This document shows, piece after piece, positions 11,576 through 22,380 of a DNA stretch of 64,000 bases. The translations under genes were made by a program, and so were the position numbers. The stretch lies in NCBI GenBank assembly GCA_951217055.1, contig OX578282.1, positions 26,565,657 to 26,629,656 of the forward strand, given 5' to 3'. The notes under the pieces are model-generated. The model searched no databases and was not told where the DNA came from. It saw nothing but the letters and a program-made list of their open reading frames with translations. Every line of letters starts with the position of its first letter. Position 1 is the stretch's first letter. The stretch is from Gerris lacustris (Eukaryota > Arthropoda > Insecta > Hemiptera > Gerridae).

Positions 11576-13494
11576 TTTTTGTAACTAAATAGTTTAAATC
11601 TGAGAGAATGTATTTCTGCTCAAGGTTGCCATTTAAATGGTTATATTTATAATATTTTTGATAGGATGAGATCATAATGACGTGATGGCCCTGGCCGAGG
11701 ATGGCCAGAGGTTCAGGGACTATGTAATGGTACTAAGGTAATGTAGCGAGTACCGAGGTAGTCAAGCATTAAGTTCAAGGCTTTATAGCTAAATTAATCT
11801 AATCTTGGGTCCATATATATTCCTGGGCATTCTCGTACATGTCATAAACTTTTTTTTTTAACATCTATGGTTCTATTTATTAATGCACATCAGGTAATAC
11901 TTCATTTGCCGGTAGTTTTTGTTTATTTTTTATTCATGTACTGTACATAAGTAAACTAGTAAGTTTCTAAATACAGGAATGCATTCTTTTACTATCTTCT
12001 TCGTAGCGAAATCTCTTAATTGCATAATTATTATCCAGTTAAATTGTACGCTTTTTTTGTATTTAGTTATTTTATTTTATTTTATATTATATGTTATATT
12101 TTCTTTTAGTTTAACTCTACCTAGACTACTATTAAACAAAAGATAAAATTGAAGTAGAGGTTGTTCGCGGTATTCAAATTAAGGAAGAACAATATAAAGA
12201 AGAATTTTTAATAAATTTAGAGATACATTTGTTAATTGGATAATGCATTCCCCTAAAACCAATTGGTTTTATTCCTATGGAGAAATACATAATTCTTTGG
12301 TCTAAATAAATGCAGGGAATGGGTGTGTAAATTGGCTACTATTCTTTTCTATTATGGCGAAATGTGGTGTTGACTAAGCCTTAAAGAATGAGAGGGGAAT
12401 ATTATAACTATATTTGTATAAAGAACCAACGCGATGCCTAATCTTTCTTTTACTGTTAAAAAAAACTTAAGTCATAGTCATAACTCTATCAACATCTGAA
12501 TTCAGACCATTACCCATAACATATGGCTTTATTGTAATAACATATGACGTATAAGTCCTTAAAAACTTGAAGTTTTTTCACCACCTAAAAAAGGAATTTT
12601 TTTTTGAAGAGTGATAACTCTGAATTTTGCAGACATCTGGATCATTTTAACCAATTATTATTTAAATATTGCTATAAAAAAATTATATATACTCGTATAA
12701 ATTTTTTATGGAGTTGCACAAATTTAGCAATTTCATGTTATTACGCTATTGTTTGGATAAGAATGCTGAGCAAAACCATTTCAATATTGGGAATCACAAT
12801 ATAAGAAGATTGCGACGCTCTACTCTACATCGAACCAAATATACCTGAGCAATACAATATATCCAAGGATCTATATCGTATATTAAGTTATCTTGTTCTT
12901 GTAATAAGTTGCTTATCGAACCATCAATCAAATGACTAATTACTGTGGAATGATTAATTTGGGATTGACTCATAAATTAAATCCCAACGAAAATCTTCAT
13001 CTTATCGATAAATATCTCATATCTCTGGGACTCGAAAACAGACTATTGGTTTTTAATTTGGGTTTACAGTAGAGGTACTTAAACCATATATACTCACTGA
13101 TTTGATATTTCTAGTCTTGCACCATCTTATGCCATATTTATTTCGCTTGCGTTAGGATTTTAAAGTAGTAAAGTTGTTTCTTGCATTTCCTATAACAATG
13201 ATATAAATATTAAAATATTCATTCAATAAAACCAACCTTAGTTCCAGAACTAATCTTGATGGATACAACTATACATTATTATTTAGATGTATTTCATTCA
13301 AAGGATTTCTAAAATACTTCTGAATTGCATAAATGTAAAATATGATAAATTATTATACTAGATTATAGGTGAAACAGTATGCTAGAAGACTGTAGGTTAG
13401 TACGTAGTACTCAAGATATAGCTTTTCTTTGAAAAACCCTCTGTGTTTATAAGCAATATCCTGGCTAGTTGGACAGCTAAAAAGGTTGGTTTTA
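11576..13494. other. Upstream AT-rich sequence, no gene seen
   Basis: No coding region is supported. The 66-codon frame at 12604-12804 is AT-rich noise. The area may contain distal control sequence for the Ly6-like gene, but nothing specific can be pointed to. Confidence 0.35.
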
Positions 13495-13662
13495 AATCTC
13501 CCTCCTACATCACGAGAGGGTTTCAGACCCCTCTCTATTCCCCCCGAGGGGCGGGGCTCCCTTAGCATCATCGTATTGGAAGGCTTTAGTCCGCCTTCAG
13601 CAGCAGTCTAGTTTACAATCTATTCTTCTTGCAAATACTTTGACTACGAAAGTACCGGAAAG
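13495..13662 (+). promoter_or_regulatory. Probable promoter and 5' leader of the Ly6-like gene
   Basis: A short GC-richer island stands out from AT-rich surroundings just upstream of the first coding exon. It contains a GC-box-like GAGGGGCGGGGCTCC at 13546-13560. No TATA box is evident at a fitting distance. The region from about 13600 reads as an ordinary leader, ending CCGGAAAG before the ATG, with A at -3, a favourable start context. A transcription start could not be fixed, and further upstream noncoding exons are possible. Confidence 0.35.
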
Positions 13663-13720
13663 ATGACAACTTCCTACTTACTTTTGACATGCATAATGGC
13701 AGTCACCTACTTTCATTATG
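13663..13720 (+). CDS. Ly6-like protein, coding exon 1 (signal peptide)
   Basis: The exon encodes residues 1-19 plus the first base of codon 20. The start is Met-Thr-Thr followed by a hydrophobic core (YLLLTCIMAVTYF), the profile of a secretion signal. Cleavage is expected near Gly20, at the junction with exon 2. The donor GTATGT follows at 13721. The ATG is chosen because it opens this hydrophobic stretch, has a purine at -3 and joins in phase to exon 2. A separate first exon for the signal peptide and a very long intron 1 are common in insect Ly6 genes. The exon is too short to stand out as an open frame. Confidence 0.8.
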
Positions 13721-14361
13721 GTATGTACTGACTTCAATCATCTTTTATTTTCTATTAATAGTAATTTTAGTTGGTTATTTCGATCAAGATTTCGCTGAAC
13801 TCATTGATAACTATAAACTCAAATTGAAATTATTAAAATAAATCTTGTTCCTAATTAAAAAAAAATTATAGGTTTTTTGATTACAATAGGTGATTACAGA
13901 TTACAGATGTAATCTTTATTAAAATTATTTTATAGATAAGCAGTGAAGATTGAATTAAATCCTTTTTTTGCTTTTCGGAAAATCAGCGTGACATGAGGAT
14001 TGTTTTGAGATTAATAAGCAGTGAAGATACTTAATTAAATTAAAAATAAGGATAATATAGTTTACTTTCCATTACTAGTGATGTTTTCTTAACAATTTAT
14101 ATTTTACTAAAAGAATATGTATTTCCACTAAAACAAGCCGGCTTTCAACCACAAGTGGTCTTATTATTCACTTTAAATTTCTTATCTAATGATTTACGAG
14201 ATGGATAGTCTAAGATTTTGTAAAATAAATTCACTTTTAAAGGAATTATAGCTTTCTTTATTAAAATATTTTCTTTAGTATCATAATTATTATATTGTAC
14301 TGAGAATTATTTGTTGATATCACAAAAATTCTAGTTTCGACCAAACATTTTGTCGAACACT

Positions 14362-14590
14362 AAGAGCTAAATCAATCATTTTGTGAAACATAATCATAGT
14401 GAATACAACTCAAAGAGCTAAATTAATAATTTAGTGGAACTTACTCATATGAAATACAGCTCAATGAGTTAAATCGATCATTTTATGCTACTTACTCATA
14501 GTGAATACAACTCAAAGAGCTAAATTAAAATTTTAGTGTAATTTACTCATAGTGAATACAGCTCAAAGAGTTAAATCGATCATTTTGTTT
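14362..14590. repeat. Minisatellite of about 51-bp units alternating in two types
   Basis: The word GAATACA(A/G)CTCAA recurs near 14401, 14451, 14503 and 14554, with a diverged copy before. Units alternate between an AGAGCTAAATTAA type and a GAGTTAAATCGATCATTTT type. The basic period is therefore about 51 bp and the higher-order period about 102 bp. Confidence 0.8.
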
Positions 14591-14799
14591 TTGGAAACAG
14601 CAATAGCAATTAACATTAGTTCGCTGAGGGTGATCAACAATATAGGGTTAACTATAAACGGTTAAATTAAACATTACCTATCTTGGTTTTGGTTTGAGAA
14701 TAAACTGATCAGTTTGCATATTTGTGTTTCATTTACTATGTTTGTAATACCAATTGCTATTTAACTTTTAAATTCTTAACTGTTTTTACTTTCTCATAT

Positions 14800-15060
14800 T
14801 CGTAGTACAGGTATGGAGAGAAAGTATTGTAATGGCGCGAAAATTCGATTTCGATAGATTTACGACGTTTTAAGGTAGCTTGAATCAAATAAATGTCTGT
14901 CTGTAGTCTGTCGTTTGTGCATATGCGTGGAACTTAAACTACTGAACCGATTTTGATTAGATTTGGTATCCAGGTTCCAACAAATTATACTCCGCGGTGA
15001 AATCGAGAAATTAATTTTATAGCACTAAATCTGAGGGCAATATTCTGTTTAGTTCGAGTT
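14800..15060 (+). repeat. Dispersed repeat related to 47745-47860
   Basis: The block ACCGATTTTGATTAGATTTG...CCGCGGTGAAATCGAGAAAT...AATTTTATAG recurs at about 47755-47850 as a diverged copy (GTCGATTTTGATGGAATTTG, CCGAGGTGAAATCGAGAAAT). An AAAGTATTGTAATGGCGC motif at about 14825-14845 has relatives near 20865 and 52240, some in reverse. Class unknown. Confidence 0.5.
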
Positions 15061-15879
15061 GCATTATACTGTTATATTTTAATGAAAGCTACAAATATTA
15101 AAATTATTATTTATACTTAGATATAAACCATCTATAGTTCTTATTGAGAAATAGGTAGTGTTCTTTTTTTTCTCTTTTTTTTTTAAATAATTAGATACAT
15201 AATATTATTTTTATAAATAAAATTATTATATTTGTTACTTTGTTATTTCATTATACAAAAACAATATGATTGTGTGTAATGAAGTAAAAACTTATCAGTG
15301 CTAGCACTTACATAGAAATAATGGTAATAATAATGAATATATTAATATAATAATAGTACCTCTGAATTCACAAAATAAAGTAGTATAGATAAATTAAAGG
15401 GGACAACATACTAAAAATGGATAATAAATAAACTTTAATAAAATATCAAATTAATGGGTTCAAAATATACAAATTAAGCTAAGAAGTTGATAAAGATTGT
15501 TTAAGTATTCCTTCATTATTATTTTTAATATGGTTCATATTTTTGTTAATTTGTTTTATTACAGATAAAATGTTAATTATCTTTACAATAAGTTTATTTT
15601 CAATAACAAATATTTGTCACGTTTCGCTTTTTTAATAACACTTTTTCAGTTATAATTATCTATTATATTTTAGTGGATTAACAAATGTGATTTATTTTCT
15701 TTATGGAGTTTTCTACATTTTCTTTTACAATTTGTTTTCTTTATTTTTTTAGTTCCTTCATATTATATTTTTAATTTATAAGTTCCTTAAGTTATATTCA
15801 TTCATTTTCCTTGCTTGTATTTGAAGGATATTATACACGAAATAAATTAATAGTAAAAAACATTTTTAAAAGCAAGCTT

Positions 15880-16100
15880 TTATCTTGGGCCATCCACCAT
15901 ATTGGATTTAGAGTGAAGGCATTTAATTTTCCGTATTCTTCTCAGCAAACCCTTTCATTTGATACCCATATCATGGGCGTCCGGCGTCCTTAATAAATAA
16001 TTAGTCCGCCATTTTGGGCTGTCCACCATATTGGATTTAGAATGACGTCACTTAGTCACTATGCAAAATTTCAATTCAATCGGTTGAGGATAACTGCTTT
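15880..16100. repeat. Two-copy duplication (TCCACCATATTGGATTTAGA)
   Basis: TCCACCATATTGGATTTAGA occurs at about 15890 and again at about 16022, each followed by a related GTGAAGGCA or ATGACGTCA stretch. This is a tandem duplication of about 130 bp with divergence. The 60-codon frame here is not a gene. Confidence 0.6.
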
Positions 16101-16263
16101 AAAATTCAGTTGCAAGATTTTAATACATTCATACATAAAAAAGGTAAAAAAAGCTTGTATACAGAAGAATTAATATTGTGATGACGCAGATAAACAATTT
16201 TAGAGTATTATAGATATATTTCTTTTAAGGTCATTTCAGTTAAATCACAATACTTTCTCTGTA

Positions 16264-16504
16264 TATAGGGTAAAGATACCTAATATGGCACAGGTAGATA
16301 ATATGGCATAGTGGGTTTTCTCTTGAACCAAGAGCTGTTTTCTGTCAGTGAATGACTCTACACTGTAGTGTTGGTACATTATACTATATTAGTTAATCTA
16401 TCATTAGGATATTTTTGTGCTAAAAAATTCGCTATTTGGGGGGTGAAACCTACTGCCGAAAAACGCTATCCCATTATTATATTATTAGGTGTCTTTACCC
16501 TATA
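16264..16504. mobile_element. MITE of about 240 bp with 21-bp terminal inverted repeats
   Basis: The left end TATAGGGTAAAGATACCTAAT is matched by the reverse complement of ATTAGGTGTCTTTACCCTATA at the right end, one mismatch in 21. The flanking TA would fit a Tc1/mariner-type target. The interior holds repeated AATATGGCA words and no coding sequence. It sits inside an older repeat whose text resumes on either side. Confidence 0.8.
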
Positions 16505-16892
16505 TTATGAATATATTTGAAAGTAAAAAGTAATAGATATAATCAAAGGAGATTAATAGAGTGATATCAAAAGTTTAAACTAAAATCCACTATAAATTAA
16601 TACACGTGAAATACATAATAAAATAAATAATAAAGTGTACAAATTGACAGACCATGTAGTGCAATTAGCTACTGTAATTAAATGTATAAGTGATCGTATA
16701 GAACAGCCCTGCTCTTGGAATTAGTTTCCGCTGACGCAACTTATTTTTCTGCTTTTTTTCTTCTTCTTTACATTGTTTATTTTCCACGATATCCTAGGAA
16801 ATAATTATGGTTTCGCTTTGTTACCTAGATATCTTATCTATTGTAAGTAAATTAACAAGGATGTCAAATTAAATTTAATTGCTTAATCATCA

Positions 16893-16894
<2 letters not shown>

Positions 16895-16963
<69 letters not shown>

Positions 16964-17019
16964 TACTACATACATATATACTACATACATACATACGTAC
17001 ATACATATATACATACATA
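16895..17019. repeat. TA microsatellite followed by CATA repeats
   Basis: A run of about 60 bases of alternating T and A is followed by CATACATA-type repeats, ending at the first base of the pogo-like end at 17020. Confidence 0.95.
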
Positions 17020-17103
17020 CAGTGTAATTAGCTTATAACGAACCCGTATACAGCGATATTCCGGGTATAACGATTGCGATCAATGCATATGGTTGGTTTC
17101 CTA

Positions 17104-18054
17104 CAGTGGCGCACCCAGGATTTATTTTTGGGAGGGGCACAGATTAAAAAAAAAAAGGGGGGGGGGGGGGGGGGGGGGGTGATGTAATGTGGGCTTAGCA
17201 TAATCACAGACAAGAAGGGGGGCTGGGATCTCTTTTAGGGGGGTCCGGGGGTCCTCCCACGGGAAAATTTTTATAGTTTACGTTACTTGAAAACGTCTTT
17301 TTAGCCTATTCTAAGAGCATCTAAAATGTTATTATATACAAATAAATTTAAGTTTTTTATGAACGGGACATGAAGACCGGGGTATTTTATTTAAACAAAA
17401 TTATATACATACTAATAATATTTAATTATTAAAATTTATGCATTATATAATAGATTAATGTTTTATTTTAGTAGCCAGAAAAATAAATTGGAACATTTTA
17501 AAAATATTTTAGTTATGTGAATTAACAAAAAGAAAGGGGGAAAAAAAAATACGTACGCCAAATGTTTTGAGTTTATCAGAAATTAGCTGATAGTATTAGG
17601 CTAAAAATAAACATAGTAGGGTATATAATAGTCCAGTCAATAAGTACAAAAAATAGTCTTTCTTGCGAAAGGTCGGGTATCTGCAATTTTTAAAATCTTA
17701 TTCTACAATTGAACCCGTTTCCAAATTCATTAATATTAATTATTCGATAATTAAAAACTATTCTAATGATTGCTACTAACTATTTTAATTAAATTTAATT
17801 AATATATTAAAGTAAAACTTTAGATTAAAATAAAAACCCTTAATACAAGAATAATTTAATTAAAAAGCACGTCTTTTTAAACGCCAAAAAAATATGTCGG
17901 GCTAAACTAGGTATATAATTACTTATTTATTTATTTATTTCACTATTACTTTAACATGTGCTGCGGAATTGCATACTTTAATTTTAGGTCTTGGTTTGGG
18001 GGGGGCACGTGCCCCCCGTGCCCCCCCCCCCCCCCCCCCCTGGGTGCGCCACTG
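17104..18054. mobile_element. Non-autonomous hAT element, 951 bp, with 8-bp target duplication
   Basis: Perfect 15-bp terminal inverted repeats CAGTGGCGCACCCAG and CTGGGTGCGCCACTG bound the element. It is flanked by the direct repeat GTTTCCTA at 17096-17103 and 18055-18062. An 8-bp duplication and CAGTGGCG-type ends are hallmarks of hAT transposons. Subterminal G and C runs of over 20 bases occur at 17156-17180 and 18020-18040. No transposase frame is present, so mobilisation would have needed a hAT transposase supplied elsewhere. Confidence 0.93.
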
Positions 18055-18493
18055 GTTTCCTATATAATGTGCAATGATTAAGTTCTGATGTAACGATGAT
18101 GGATGTAACTATAATTCGGGTAAAGCGATCTCATTTTAGAATTAAAAATGTTCATGCCATTAGCCTATAACGATGTAAGGAATTTTATTTCACCTTTCCA
18201 TGACCATTTCTTTATTGACGCCGGAACAACAGTTCACTTCCCATTTTCTAAGTACATTATTATGTATAATAAACGTTCCTCGTATGCCCGACAAAACAAC
18301 ACTCTACCTTCTCCCTTCCTTTTTCTAAGAATGGTTTACTGATAGGAGTTTACTCGTTTTTGTTTAAATATGTTTAGTTCATGGAATCTCTTTATCTGGT
18401 TTAACAGCCCGTTTTGTTTTTCATCTTAACTAGGAAAGTCTCATTTAACATTTTGGTTTTTTTTAGTTTGGATCTATTGCCTTATAATAGAAT

Positions 18494-18580
18494 AAAAGAC
18501 GCCGTTCATTATCTATTGCGGAAAAAGTAAAAATAATTGAACGTTCAGAATGTGGTGTTTCGAACAAATATCTGAGAACA
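18494..18580 (+). pseudogene. Pogo/Tigger transposase N-terminal fragment
   Basis: About 29 codons in one frame match the helix-turn-helix start of pogo-type transposases (basic KRRRSLS, then EKVKIIE, then a Cys-Gly-Val-Ser segment). The frame has no stop within this stretch but is not continued by the remaining domains. Neighbouring text is AT-rich and closed. Non-functional remnant. Confidence 0.75.
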
Positions 18581-19044
18581 CAAATCTTCTAATAGCTTTA
18601 AAAACTATTGAAATTTTGTAGATAAATCTAATTTGTCTAATAAAAAGTAAACAGCCATCACTGATAATTTAAAATGATTATTATTATTATCTTCACCATA
18701 TAATTAATATAATATAATTTATTAGTATAATTAATTAATATAATTTATAGCTTTATATAATTTATTTTTTTCCCTCCGATCACAACGACTCTGTGCTTTA
18801 GCTATATATGATCATGACATTACATTTAAACTGCGAAACCAATTATTGGTACTTTATTTATGAAAGGCTACGCTTTTAATATATTTGGCGTGATAATGTG
18901 ACTGATTATTAGCTAGCTAATTTTTTAAAAAATGTAAGTCTTTTACTTATAATGTGTCTTTTTTTAATCGTATTTGTTAAATACCATGCAGATTTGCATT
19001 TGCACATTAACATTATTATTTCTTAGTTATTATCATCAGTGTGT

Positions 19045-19160
19045 AACATTTTTTTCCTCCCTGGGATTCGAACCATCATCGCCATGGATATTGATAGTGA
19101 CCTTGGTTTCAGGCGATAGTTAGTGACCATACTTACCACTCAGCTACGCCTGCGCCTGTC
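19045..19160 (-). repeat. tRNA-headed SINE, family S, copy 1
   Basis: On the minus strand a Pol III box A (TAGCTGAGTGGT, 19135-19146) lies before a box B (GGTTCGAATCC, 19064-19074). The head is longer than a 72-base tRNA and includes GAAACCAAGGTCACTATCAA. This segment and the CCCAGGGAGG that follows box B recur at 46557-46655. The tail passes through a CACTGATGATAA motif. Spacing and sequence fit a SINE head derived from a type II tRNA (Leu/Ser-like), not a functional tRNA. Confidence 0.75.
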
Positions 19161-19524
19161 CTCCCAACATCTACTATTAGAATTAGCTCTAAATTAGTGT
19201 CCTTAATGGGTTTTTAAGTATCTGAGAGGAATAGCTATGGCTATTTCCGCTTAATTCAGCACCTGAGATTACTAGGGTTGTAAGTGGAAGTTAGGTTAGC
19301 AGTAAGTGGGTTAGGATAAATATAAAAGTTTAGAGTGGAAGGTATTGCAGGGGTAGGAAGCAAGGTCAAGGATGAAATGTACACGAAGAACATTATGATT
19401 CATACGGCTCATAGACATAGATAGAGGTTTAGATATGATGATTTTACCAACTAGTTTGGGAAAAGGAATAAAGATAGTCATCTCTCCACTAAAAGTAAAA
19501 TTGATTGCAGAAAGCCTGGTTTCA

Positions 19525-19975
19525 ACCACTAGCCATTCTCAGGTCCGACGACCAGAAATATTGAGAAGAAAGACTGAGTGTAGGAGTTGAGACAAAGGTT
19601 TTAATTTCACGATACTACAGATTACCACTATTTCCACCACTAGTCATTTTCAGGTCATAAGATCAGAATTGTTGAAAAGAAAGACTGAGTGTAGGAGTTA
19701 AGACAAAGGTTTGAATTTCACGATACTACAGATTACCACTATTTCCACCACTAGTCATTTTCAGGTCAGATGACCAGAATTGTTGAAAAGAAAGACTGAG
19801 TGTAGGAGTTAAGACAAAGGTTTGAATTTCACGATACTACAGATTACCACTATTTCAACCACTAGTCATTTTCAGGTTAGAAGGCCAGAATTGTTGTAAA
19901 AAATGACTGAGTGTAGGAGTTGAGACAAAGGTTTTAATTTCACCATCCTCAAGATAACCACTAGTAGGGAAATAC
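19525..19975. repeat. Tandem repeat, four copies of a 111-bp unit
   Basis: ACCACTAG recurs at 19525, 19636, 19747 and 19858, exactly 111 bp apart. Each unit continues through CATTTTCAGGT, GAAAGACTGAGTGTAGGAGT and GAATTTCACGATACTACAG. A final partial unit ends at about 19965 with ACCACTAGTAGGG. The middle units differ by few bases, so expansion is comparatively recent. Confidence 0.92.
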
Positions 19976-21180
19976 AGGCTGCACAGAAAAATTAGTTACT
20001 TTTGGTGGAAAGAATTGTGCATTATATTCTTAATTGTGTTTCATCTCTTATCTCTTTGATAGGGATTGAGTAAACAAATAATGTTCTAGATAAGAGATGT
20101 GAAATTAATTTATACAATATATAAAGACAAACAAGTTGCTTAATAAATAAATAAAAATCATTATAATGCAATCCATGTCTATCTTAAAAACCTTGGATCT
20201 AATACAGCATAATATTATTTATCAAACATGATGTAATGCTAATTTATATAATGACCACAAAAAAATCTATCAACAATGCTGAACTAAGATATATTAATTA
20301 TTTTGTATTCCGGTTAATGTAATTATTAAATCAATAATAATAAAAATATCATTAATAATTAATATAGTTTAACTAAAAAGTCACTTAGAAGTGTAAGTTG
20401 AACATTTTTTATTCAAGGATACTTGGTAATACAAGGGGGGAAAAACTGCGACTAACTCTATTTTGAAAGCGGCTAAATGATATTATTCCTCATAGATAAC
20501 CATCCCAACGTGATTTGAAGAAGAAAATATAATAAGTTGTAACCTGTAATAAAATGCAATTAAGTAGATCGAATGAATATAAAATGATATTCATTCTGTT
20601 TGAAATTAATTACAACGAAAGAACATTCCTGGTAGTTTCCCATCAATTACAACTTTAGTTAAAACGAAGTAGAACGCACTTCTGTCTTTTAACCTTGAAC
20701 AAGTTATTTTTACCGTCAAAAGAACTAGAACTGGTTTGCATAAAAGCGTCATACATATGCACCTTTCTGACGATGTTCATAAAAAAAAAGATTGGCTTAG
20801 TTATTTTTTTTATTTATTTATTTCTCATATTCATATCCGATGAATATAAATAGAGAAAAAGTATGTGGGATGTTACGAAAATTCGATTTTAAAGTTTTAG
20901 TAGATTATATATTTTTTTTTTAAAAATATATAAATGAGTAAGTTTTTCCAATCTTTCACGATTGCTGTTTATTTCTTACCTACACTCAAGGTATTCACAA
21001 TAGTGTATAAATTCTATTTTGATATTTCGTTGGAGTTTTTGTCTGTAATGATCTATGCAAACATTATTTCATCAATATTGATTTATTGATTCCGAAAGGA
21101 AGCAATGTGAATGTGATCTCTTGAGAACGAAACGTTTTTGTCTCCGATTTCAAAAATTCAAAGACAGAAATACGTTTCAG
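19976..21180. other. Intronic sequence, no gene seen
   Basis: AT-rich text with no supported exon. A short block around 20865-20900 (GAAAAAGTATGTGGGATG) is related to the repeats at 14825 and 52240. Confidence 0.35.
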
Positions 21181-21234
21181 ATATCATGGAACAACAGAGA
21201 TAAAAACATAAAACTGTCTAGTATTAAAGATAGT

Positions 21235-21835
21235 TTTGACGCGCACACAGGAAAAATATAGCGAACTCAAAATTATTAGCTGTTCAAATTCTAAATGGCG
21301 GATAATTCACGTATCGCGAAATTTTTTTTTTTTTTTAAATTTGAATGTGGTATCAAATAAAAGGTATTGAAGAGAAGATTACAAAAATATATAACACTTG
21401 TGGATTGTGTTTAATTTTCCGCGCCATTTTGTCAAAAAACCATAACATTCCCCCCCCCCCCCCCCAAAAAAAAGCTATATTTCTGCTGTTACTAAAAATA
21501 TTAAAAAATATGGAAAATGTGCGTTCTACTAGGCCATAGAAAAAATAAGAGTAGCAGTTTGATTTGATTAACTGGGAATCCAAAATGGCGGCTAATTCTT
21601 GTCACTGGGAAAAAAATATTTTGTTAAATTTTGAGTGGGGTATCAGATGAAAGGTTTTGGAGAGTAGATTACAAAAATATATAAGGCTTGTGGAACATGT
21701 TTAATTTTCTATGCTATTTTATCAAAAAACAATCAAATTTTGCGTCCCCCCCCCCCTTATACTAATTTCATGTTCCCGAGACCAACGAAACCCTATTTAC
21801 GTGAGACTTCACGCCTAATCAATTTATTTTAAGTC
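21235..21835 (-). repeat. Repeat family D, copy with two internal units
   Basis: Reverse-complement relative of the element at 54905-56785. It reads from the right edge GCGTGAAGTCTCACGT and AGGGTTTCGTTGGT (reverse of 21781-21794), through two monomers with TTTGTAATCTACTCT and GATTCCCAGTTAATC motifs, to the CCTGTGTGCGCGTCAAAAC end near 21235-21258. It has two monomers where the 55 kb copy has about six. Open frames on both strands are translated repeat. Confidence 0.8.
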
Positions 21836-21884
21836 ACTTTTTTTTAAAGTTTTTTATTTTTCACATGATTAAAAGTATCAGCAA

Positions 21885-22380
21885 TATTTAATGTGCCCAG
21901 GTGATTGCAATTAATCTGGGGCCATCTTTGGACTTTCGACAAACCATCCAAATTTCTTAAAAATCAGATGAAAACTTTTGAAGATATTGGTGTACATAAA
22001 ATTATAATTGTGTGCATGTGGAAGAGTAGCAAATGAGCGCAGAAAGTTGGATCTTATATGGGACCAACAATGGGGTAATTATGACCTACCATCTAAATTT
22101 CATAAAAATTGAACGAGTAGTTTAAGATATGTTGACAGACTTATACGGAACTAAAAGTGTTCCCTGGTGTCTGAAACGGATTTCTGTCTTGGAATTCTTG
22201 AATTCGGAGACATAAAAAATGTTTGCTCTTAAGAAGGATCACATTGCTTCCGTTACCTTCAGTAAACGAGAAAGCAAAAGGCGGAAAACAATTAAGAAAT
22301 TATAGAATTATGGGTTTTAAAAGCATAACATCTATTAAGTAGGTGGTAGGAAGCTATGTGCCACACTATATGACAGATAT
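21885..22380 (+). repeat. Repeat family A, copy
   Basis: This copy contains GACAAACCATCCAAATTTC, the AATCAGATGAAAACTTTT block, GTGTGCATGTGGAAGAG, ACCAACAATGGGGTAATTAT and CTACCATCTAAATTTCAT. It ends with GGAAGCTATGTGCCACAC near 22350-22368. It lacks the inverted second arm seen at 58374-59618. Confidence 0.65.

Larger units (their letters stand above)
17020..18600 (+). mobile_element. Pogo/Tigger-like DNA transposon, truncated, with nested hAT element
   Basis: The left end CAGTGTAATTAGCTTATAAC, preceded by TA, closely resembles the pogo-family terminus CAGTATAATTCGCTTAGC. At 18494-18580 the plus strand encodes KRRRSLSIAEKVKIIERSEC and a few more residues in one frame. This is the usual start of the CENP-B/pogo transposase DNA-binding domain. 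The frame closes soon after, and no right terminus or catalytic domain was found, so the copy is a 5' remnant. Its leader is split by the hAT element at 17104-18054; rejoining the flanks restores continuous repeat text. Confidence 0.75.

Noticed and set aside
16895..17019. Origin or centromeric satellite suggested by the long TA run
   Set aside because: Simple microsatellites of this kind occur at four places here and need no special function.
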